Assembly (NCBI GenBank): GCA_017883205.1
Contig: JADGNZ010000013.1
Coordinates: 62,001 to 126,000 of the forward strand
Length of the DNA stretch: 64,000 bases
Direction: 5' to 3'
From: Thermoanaerobaculia bacterium
Lineage (GTDB): Bacteria; Acidobacteriota; Thermoanaerobaculia; Gp7-AA8
Position numbers and translations under genes: made by a program. Every line of letters begins with the position of its first letter. The first letter of the stretch is position 1. The notes under the pieces are model-generated. The model was given only the letters and a program-made list of their open reading frames with translations, was not told the DNA's origin and ran no database searches. Of this stretch, positions 59,178-64,000 are shown in pieces.

Positions 59178-59183
59178 TAGGAT
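59178..59183 (+). promoter_or_regulatory. -10 box (TAGGAT) of the Pro-rich outer-membrane gene, leaderless type
   Basis: TAGGAT then six bases then ATG at 59190. No ribosome binding site. The 176-bp divergent gap 59014-59189 also carries the AGGAGG of the OmpA-family gene. Confidence 0.4.
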
Positions 59184-59189
59184 GCCGGC

Positions 59190-60518
59190 ATGCGTATCCG
59201 CCCGACCGCCATCTCCTTCGCGGTAATTCTTGCAGCGACCGCGACGCTCGCGCAGCAGCCGGCCCCCGCGCCACCGCCGCCGACCGACACGGCTGCCCCG
59301 CAGACGACACCAGCGCCGCAGCCTCCGCAGGCGGCTCCTGTGCCATCGTTGCCGCCGCCACCCGACATCACGACACCCCCGGTCACCCCTCCGACGCCGC
59401 CGCTCTCGCTTTCACCTGTTGCCGCCACCGGCTACGACAGGCGTGACGCGCTGCCAAACATTTATCTCGCCGATGGACAGGCCAGCATCCGGCTGCGGAA
59501 GCTGATCAAGAACGTGCTGTTCGAGAGTCAGATCGACTACAAGTTCGTCACCGGCGACATCAGCACGTTCCTTCGCTACAAGTACTACGCGCAGAACTTC
59601 ACTTACAAGATCGCCGTGTTCGACTCGATCTCGTTCGGCGCCATCGGCAGCCACAGCGATGAATTCGAGCGCGTACGCGGTGGCCTGCTGCTGCTCGAGT
59701 TCCCGCGCGACTACGACCATCGCTACTTCACGCTGCTGCAGGATGACCGGCTCACGTTCGGTGACGTCACCCGCGTCGATAACCGTAAGAACAACATCTA
59801 TACGAAGTTCGGCTATCAGTACGGCACCGAGTTCGACGAACGGCTGAACGCGATCGTCGGCGAAACACGCGGACGGCAGGTGCCCGTGCTCACCGTGTTT
59901 CGCGAAGTCGGGCCGCAGAAGTTCAGCTACGCCGCCGCCCTCACCGAATCGGCAAGGTTCTCTACCGGCGACTACAAATACACGAAGTTCGAGACAGAAG
60001 CGATCCGCCGCTGGGATCTCACCGCCACACAATTCATCGTCACGCGTGGACATTTCGGCACGTTCCTGACGAAGGACACTCTCTGCGCGAAGGGCGACGT
60101 CACGACTCCCCAAGTCGAGTGCTACTCCGTCCCAGGCTACGAGATGTTCAGCCTCGGCGGACGCGAAGCGCTCCGTTCCCTCTCCACTTCCAACAGTGTT
60201 TCGGCCGGCACGAACGAGTTTCACGTCACCAACGAGTATTTCGTTCCCGTCTTCCGCAATCGCGATTTCCGCTACCATGCCCTGCACTTCAACACGATGT
60301 ATGCAATCGGCTACACCGGCTTCGGCAACGCTGCATTCACGACACGTGATGTTTTCAGAACCCGCGATTTCGCCGTCGACGCCGGCCTCGGCACCGAGAT
60401 GGCCCTGAGCGTGCGCGACTTCGACGTCCTCCTCAGCGTCCTCTACGCGCATACGTTCCGCGCGCCGGAAGAGCGCAAAGGAAACAAAGTCCAGTTCTCA
60501 ATTCACACGATACGGTGA
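59190..60518 (+). CDS. Probable outer-membrane barrel protein with Pro-rich N-terminus
   Basis: 442 residues. Signal peptide (about 1-21), then ~55 residues rich in Pro/Ala/Thr (APPPPTDTAAPQTTP), then a barrel-like domain of about 360 residues with repeated aromatic strands (NFTYKIAVFDSISFGAIG, RYFTLLQDDRLTFGDV, YTKFGYQYGTEFDERL, FVPVFRNRDFRYHALHF). The end KVQFSIHTIR lacks a terminal Phe. The last part has an Omp85/BamA-like flavour, but no POTRA domains are present. Function unknown; a lipid or protein transport role would be speculation. Confidence 0.65.
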   Translation: MRIRPTAISFAVILAATATLAQQPAPAPPPPTDTAAPQTTPAPQPPQAAPVPSLPPPPDITTPPVTPPTPPLSLSPVAATGYDRRDALPNIYLADGQASIRLRKLIKNVLFESQIDYKFVTGDISTFLRYKYYAQNFTYKIAVFDSISFGAIGSHSDEFERVRGGLLLLEFPRDYDHRYFTLLQDDRLTFGDVTRVDNRKNNIYTKFGYQYGTEFDERLNAIVGETRGRQVPVLTVFREVGPQKFSYAAALTESARFSTGDYKYTKFETEAIRRWDLTATQFIVTRGHFGTFLTKDTLCAKGDVTTPQVECYSVPGYEMFSLGGREALRSLSTSNSVSAGTNEFHVTNEYFVPVFRNRDFRYHALHFNTMYAIGYTGFGNAAFTTRDVFRTRDFAVDAGLGTEMALSVRDFDVLLSVLYAHTFRAPEERKGNKVQFSIHTIR

Positions 60519-60520
60519 GA

Positions 60521-60641
60521 ATCAGAGATCAGGGAACAGAGATCAGAGACAAGAGATCAGGGGCTGTCGCATCGTCTTCCTGATCGCTGATGTCTCTGAT
60601 CTCTGTTCCACTGATCTCTGACTTTCACTGATCTCTGACCC
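60521..60641. repeat. GATCAGAGA-family repeat cluster between convergent genes
   Basis: Left words AATCAGAGATCAGGG, ACAGAGATCAGAGACAAGAG and right words TGATGTCTCTGATCTCTG, ACTGATCTCTGACTTTC pair around position 60575. It fills the whole gap between the outer-membrane and BON genes, a likely two-way transcription stop. Confidence 0.7.
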
Positions 60642-61142
60642 TCACCTTTTCAACGACATCTGCACCGCGCGCACGCCGGCGATGTTCCGGACTACGTGAA
60701 CGGCCATGTCTTTCTGCAGCTCGTTGGAGACCGTTCCGATCAGATGGACCACTCCGTGGCTCGAGACGACCACGATCTGCGCTCCGTCGAGTCCGCGCTG
60801 GAGCGCCAGTCCGCGCTCAGCGTCACGCGCGATCCGCGCATCGTCCGGAACGGCGTCAATCAGGATGAGGTTGGCCACGCGGTTGTAGCCGAGAGTCTGC
60901 GCAACCTCAGCAGCCCGTTCGGCCGACGCCGCGTCGCTGGCGTGGCCGCGAAGAATGACGATTCCGCCGACTTCGACCGCGCGGAATCCTTCCAGGATCA
61001 CACCGCCACTGACGAAATGGGCGCTGAACTGGGCGGTGACATCGTGCGTGGCTGGCGGCTCCGCGACCGCGGAAACCGCGAATAACAGGGCCACGAGAAC
61101 CCCGGCCCACGTCATCGGATGCGGAGTCTTGTTTGCGCTCAT
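60642..61142 (-). CDS. BON-domain periplasmic protein
   Basis: About 166 residues: signal peptide (about 10-27, GVLVALLFAVSAVA), then a BON fold (bacterial OsmY and nodulation) with GGIVILRGHASDAASAERAAE, NRVANLILID and a second half VVSSHGVVHLIGTVSNELQKDMAVHVVRNIAGVRAV. BON domains bind membranes or lipids and help envelope stability; OsmY is a stress protein of this type. The ATG at 61142 is preferred to the TTG at 61154. It is probably transcribed with the small membrane protein gene just upstream. Confidence 0.85.
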   Translation of the reverse strand: MSANKTPHPMTWAGVLVALLFAVSAVAEPPATHDVTAQFSAHFVSGGVILEGFRAVEVGGIVILRGHASDAASAERAAEVAQTLGYNRVANLILIDAVPDDARIARDAERGLALQRGLDGAQIVVVSSHGVVHLIGTVSNELQKDMAVHVVRNIAGVRAVQMSLKR

Positions 61143-61217
61143 GAGAGCAAACAAAGCATCCCTGATGCCAATGTTAGTAGCCTATTGTTGGAACGAGTTA
61201 GCCGAGCGGCCGGGTTC

Positions 61218-61376
61218 TCAAGCCGCTCTGTTCGGCAAGGCAACGAGCGTTGGAGGCTCATCGCTTGCGGAGCCATGCCGATGATGTATCTCGACCTGCC
61301 AGACCAACAGAGCAAGCAGGCCGATGATCGCAACCATAGCCAGTAGCGCGGTGATGCGTCGGAGCACGTTCATCAT
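61218..61376 (-). CDS. Small single-span membrane protein (52 aa)
   Basis: MMNVLRRITALLAMVAIIG leads into LLALLVWQVEI, one membrane helix with a basic cytoplasmic start. A short His/Ser-rich outer tail (HHRHGSASDEPP) follows. A TACAAT box lies about 25 nt upstream of the start. No family recognised. It lies 76 bp upstream of the BON gene in the same direction. Confidence 0.5.
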   Translation of the reverse strand: MMNVLRRITALLAMVAIIGLLALLVWQVEIHHRHGSASDEPPTLVALPNRAA

Positions 61377-61409
61377 GAAGGCAAAGCCTGTGCCCGCTAT
61401 TGTAGCGCT

Positions 61410-61587
61410 GGGGTGTCGTGGATCGAGAGTCGGGTGTCGGAGAGGGCGGGTGGGTGGGTTGCTGGGTTGCCGGGAGGTTGCTGCCTAGCGAAAATGCCAC
61501 AAGACCACGAGACCGCGATACCCCCCGATCCAACGGTCCCACCCACCCCCACCCGCTCCGACACCCGACTCCCGATCCACGACTCCC
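61410..61587. repeat. Large inverted repeat before the quinone-oxidoreductase-like gene
   Basis: GGGGTGTCGTGGATCGAGAG... (61410-61458) is inverted relative to 61538-61587 (...ACTCCCGATCCACGACTCC). The arms are about 48 nt with a few differences, the inner part being G-rich (GGGCGGGTGGGTGGG). The middle carries a smaller GGGTTGCCGGGAGGTTGC palindrome-like stretch. The sequence belongs to the same broad GTCGGGTGTCGG family seen at 49515-49585 and 36780-36815. Confidence 0.7.
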
Positions 61588-61596
61588 CCAACCAGC

Positions 61597-61602
61597 TATC
61601 AT
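61597..61602 (+). promoter_or_regulatory. -10 box (TATCAT) of the quinone-oxidoreductase-like gene, leaderless type
   Basis: TATCAT ends 8 nt before the ATG at 61611, immediately after the inverted repeat. Confidence 0.45.
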
Positions 61603-61610
61603 CCGCGCGC

Positions 61611-62633
61611 ATGAAAGCGATTCTGATTCGCGAGCACGGTGGCCTCGACAAGCTAACGATGGCCGATGTGCCTGACCCTGTCCCGCGGCCCGGCGAGGCG
61701 GTCGTGCGCGTCCGCGCGGTCGCTCTAAACCATCTCGATCTCTGGCTGCGCCGAGGAGTTGCGGGGCACACGTTTCCGCTGCCGATGATTCCGGGGTCGG
61801 AAGTGGCCGGCGTCATCGAGCATGTCGATGATCCGAACTGGCGCGCCGGCGACGAAGTGATCGTCGCACCCGGCTACTCCTGCGGTCACTGCATCGCCTG
61901 CCTCTCAGGGAACGATCCGCTCTGCCGCCACTACGGTCTCTTCGGAGAGACGATCAGCGGCGGTGCGGCGGAGAAGATCGCCGTCCCGATTCGCAATCTC
62001 ATCCGCAAACCGGCCGCGCTTTCGTTCGCCGAGGCCGCGGCGTTTCCACTCGATATGCTCACCGCCTGGCACATGCTCATCGCTCGTGCGCAGCTCCGCA
62101 TCGGCGAGACCGTTCTCGTTCACGCCGGCGGCTCCGGCGTCGGCAGCGCTGCAATTCAGATCGCAAAGCTGTTTGGCGCGACCGTCTACGCCACGGCGGG
62201 AACCGCCGGGAAAGCCTCACGCGCCCAAGCCCTCGGCGCGGACGCAACCATCGTCTACACCGAGACCGACTTTCTCGATGACGTGCGCCGCCTGACCGGC
62301 AAGCGCGGCGTCGACGTCGTCTTCGAGCACGTCGGCGGCGAGACGTTCGAGCGCTCGCTTCGCGCCCTGGCTCGCGGCGGCCGCCTCGTCACCTGCGGCG
62401 CAACGACGCGCGGCGAAGCAACCATCAACCTCCGCCTCGTTTTCTTCAAGCTCCTCTCAATCCTCGGCTCCACGATGGGCAGCCTGGCCGAGTTGCACCA
62501 GATCGTGAAGCTCGTCGAGCAGGGACGCCTGCATCCGGTGATCGACCGCATCCTCCCCCTCGCCGAAGTCGCCGAAGGACATCGCATCCTCGAAGCGCGG
62601 GAAGCGTTCGGGAAAATCGTGTTCGAGGTGTGA
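61611..62633 (+). CDS. Zinc-binding quinone oxidoreductase/alcohol dehydrogenase-like protein
   Basis: 340 residues, medium-chain dehydrogenase/reductase family. VRAVALNHLDLWLRRG (QOR-like opening) and PMIPGSEVAGVIE are visible, as are four cysteines of a structural zinc site in APGYSCGHCIACLSGNDPLC. The NADP fold contains VLVHAGGSGVGSAAIQIAK. The catalytic-zinc Cys is missing (NHLD where Cys would be), so a zinc-free quinone/enone reductase with a structural zinc is more likely than an alcohol dehydrogenase. The substrate is unknown. The start at 61611 follows a -10 box; upstream codons translate the inverted repeat. Confidence 0.87.
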   Translation: MKAILIREHGGLDKLTMADVPDPVPRPGEAVVRVRAVALNHLDLWLRRGVAGHTFPLPMIPGSEVAGVIEHVDDPNWRAGDEVIVAPGYSCGHCIACLSGNDPLCRHYGLFGETISGGAAEKIAVPIRNLIRKPAALSFAEAAAFPLDMLTAWHMLIARAQLRIGETVLVHAGGSGVGSAAIQIAKLFGATVYATAGTAGKASRAQALGADATIVYTETDFLDDVRRLTGKRGVDVVFEHVGGETFERSLRALARGGRLVTCGATTRGEATINLRLVFFKLLSILGSTMGSLAELHQIVKLVEQGRLHPVIDRILPLAEVAEGHRILEAREAFGKIVFEV

Positions 62634-62648
62634 TGGTCAACCTTCGCG

Positions 62649-62705
62649 GACAACCACCACCGGGCGGGGACGCCCGGCGGCCGCAGGCGAGACCCCTGCA
62701 CTCCT
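62649..62705. repeat. Single arm of the GTGCAGGCGTCTCGCC family
   Basis: The complement reads GGAGTGCAGGGGTCTCGCC, TGCGGCCGCCGGGCGTCC, matching one arm of the element at 56909-57110. It lies just upstream of the mutL promoter. Confidence 0.6.
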
Positions 62706-62714
62706 CGGCCAACC

Positions 62715-62720
62715 TATAAT
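62715..62720 (+). promoter_or_regulatory. -10 box (TATAAT) of mutL, leaderless type
   Basis: A consensus TATAAT ends 6 nt before the GTG start, so the transcript should begin at or beside the start codon. No ribosome binding site is possible in that space. Confidence 0.6.
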
Positions 62721-62726
62721 CCACAA

Positions 62727-64000
62727 GTGCCCCGCATCCAACTTCTCCCCTCCGATCTCATCAACCAGATCGCGGCCGGCGAGGTCGTGGAGCGGCCGGC
62801 CTCGGTGGTCAAGGAGCTTGTCGAGAATGCCATCGACGCTGGCGCGATGGTGATCGACGTCCTGCTGGAAAACGGCGGAAAGAAACTGATCGAAGTGCGC
62901 GACAACGGCTCGGGGATGGCCCACGACGACGCGCTCCTCGCTCTCGAGCGTCACGCCACATCGAAGATTCGCGGCTTCGACGATCTCGCGCAGGTACACA
63001 CGCTCGGATTCCGCGGCGAAGCGCTTCCATCGATCGCCAGCGTCTCCCGATTCACGCTCATCACATCGACGGGCGCCGAGGAGGCGATCGAGATCGAATG
63101 CGATCCGCTGACCGGCTCGCGCAATTCGCGTCCCGCCGCGCGCGACCGCGGCACGACCATCAGCGTGCGCGAGCTGTTCGAGAACGTCCCTGCGCGGCGC
63201 AAGTTTCTCAAGTCTGCCGACGCCGAGTTTCGCGCCATCGTCACGATCGTCTCGTCGTACGCGCTGCCGCTTCCGTCGCGCGCGTTTCGCGTCGAGCACA
63301 ACGGGCGCACCGTCGTCGACCTGCCGCCGGCGGCGACGATGCGCGAGCGCGTCATCCAGATCATCGGCGACGAAGCGGCGCCGTATCTCGAGGAGATCGA
63401 CGCCACGATCGGTGCTGTCCACGCCGCCGGCTACGTGACGCGCGGCCTCCGCTTTGGCAGCCGCCGCAACCAGTACTTCTTCGTCAACGGCCGGTTGGTG
63501 AAGGACCGCGTCCTGACGCATGCCGCGAATCGAGGCGCCGAGGCGTTCGACTTTGACGGTCATCCAGCGGTGGTCCTGTTTGTCGGCATCGAACCCGAGC
63601 TCGTCGATGTGAACGTGCATCCTGCAAAGACGGAAGTGCGTTTCCGCGATTCCGGCGCCGTTCACGTCGCGGTCGAGCAGGGAATCAAGCGTGCCCTCGG
63701 CGGCGCGGAAGAAGGCTCGCAACTGCTGCAGGCCGCAGGTCCGCCATCTTCACAGGTTCCTTCTTCGCCCTCGGGCTCTCCGTCGACACTCTTTGCACCG
63801 CAACGGTTCGATGACGCGCCTGCTGGTTACCGGCCCGAGTTCACGCCGCTTTTTCAGCGACAGAGTCTCGTACAGCCGCCGCTCCGGGAGCAGACCGCGC
63901 TGATCGAATCGCCGGCGGCGGCGAAGGAGAGCGAGCCGCAGTTGGGCGATTTGCAGGGACGCGTCATCGGCCAATACCGGATGAGCTATATCGTCATCGA
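62727..64000 (+). CDS. mutL: DNA mismatch repair protein MutL (C-terminus outside window)
   Basis: The first ~424 residues of MutL. GHKL ATPase motifs: LINQIAAGEVVERPASVV (motif I), NAIDAGA, RDNGSGMAHDD (motif II), ERHATSKI, LGFRGEALPSIAS (motif III). A transducer domain follows with GTTISVRELFENVPARRKFLK, FVNGRLVKDR and VDVNVHPAKTEVRF. The last ~80 residues shown are the Pro/Ser-rich linker leading to the dimerisation domain, which lies beyond the edge. It couples mismatch recognition by MutS to strand excision. A GTG start at 62727 matches the family N-terminus. Confidence 0.95.
   Translation, partial: MPRIQLLPSDLINQIAAGEVVERPASVVKELVENAIDAGAMVIDVLLENGGKKLIEVRDNGSGMAHDDALLALERHATSKIRGFDDLAQVHTLGFRGEALPSIASVSRFTLITSTGAEEAIEIECDPLTGSRNSRPAARDRGTTISVRELFENVPARRKFLKSADAEFRAIVTIVSSYALPLPSRAFRVEHNGRTVVDLPPAATMRERVIQIIGDEAAPYLEEIDATIGAVHAAGYVTRGLRFGSRRNQYFFVNGRLVKDRVLTHAANRGAEAFDFDGHPAVVLFVGIEPELVDVNVHPAKTEVRFRDSGAVHVAVEQGIKRALGGAEEGSQLLQAAGPPSSQVPSSPSGSPSTLFAPQRFDDAPAGYRPEFTPLFQRQSLVQPPLREQTALIESPAAAKESEPQLGDLQGRVIGQYRMSYIVI

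Noticed and set aside
61190-61260. tRNA-like stretch (GTTAGCCGAGCGGCC...GTTCTCAAGCC)
   Set aside because: It cannot form a cloverleaf with an acceptor stem and is better explained as the 3' end of the 52-residue membrane protein gene.

Overview
The window is GC-rich DNA from a Gram-negative (diderm) bacterium. It carries two TonB-like domains, a TonB-dependent receptor with an Oar-type N-terminal domain, an OmpA-family protein and several outer-membrane barrels. The mix of a Ser/Thr kinase fused to receiver and TonB domains, a seven-GAF histidine kinase, an IPTL-CTERM-like surface protein, fused formiminotransferase-cyclodeaminase and very many dispersed hairpin repeats suggests an Acidobacteriota-like lineage. 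This is an inference from gene content, because no rRNA gene is present. Coding density is high and most genes sit in short, often divergent units.

Layout. 0-4.6 kb: a response regulator (cut by the window edge) overlapping a giant GAF histidine kinase. 4.6-6.0 kb: a decayed stretch with a tRNA-Ala 3' fragment and a 5'-truncated DUF1254/DUF1214 pseudogene. 6-14 kb: M61 peptidase, Uma2-family nuclease, UbiA-type prenyltransferase overlapping a GT-C/terpenoid-cyclase-like fusion, GNAT and EamA proteins. 14-19 kb: TonB protein, then the unit pth - MoxR-like AAA+ - RHH/TPR - VWA. 19-26 kb: FG-GAP surface protein, DUF190-crcB divergent from ftsEX, and ftcD. 25.7-26.3 kb: a higher-order tandem repeat. 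26.4-30 kb: a metal-handling patch (ACR3 arsenite exporter, Met/His-rich outer-membrane protein, Met-rich periplasmic protein, small membrane proteins). 30-35 kb: alcohol dehydrogenase, BtuF-like lipoprotein, coiled-coil protein, REC-kinase-TonB fusion. 35.3-36.6 kb: an intact IS4-family element with target duplication. 37-42.6 kb: rho, TonB-dependent receptor, and a vapBC pair whose toxin starts with CTG. 42.6-53 kb: housekeeping genes (rimO, dus, acyl-CoA dehydrogenase, ferritin, GT2, TPR) with hypotheticals between them. 54.06-54.54 kb: a 22-bp palindromic minisatellite. 54.8-64 kb: polysaccharide deacetylase, outer-membrane proteins, yhbY, OmpA, BON protein, a quinone-oxidoreductase-like enzyme and the start of mutL.

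Two signals cut across the window. First, many genes have a TANNNT -10 box only 6-9 nt before the start codon and no Shine-Dalgarno, which suggests leaderless mRNAs; mainly secreted or envelope genes have AGGAGG-like sites instead. Second, the intergenic spaces are loaded with several unrelated families of dispersed hairpin repeats (GATCAGAGA, CCACAGAGACAC, GGGGTGTGGGG, GTTTCACGCGGAG, and the GTGCAGGCGTCTCGCC family).
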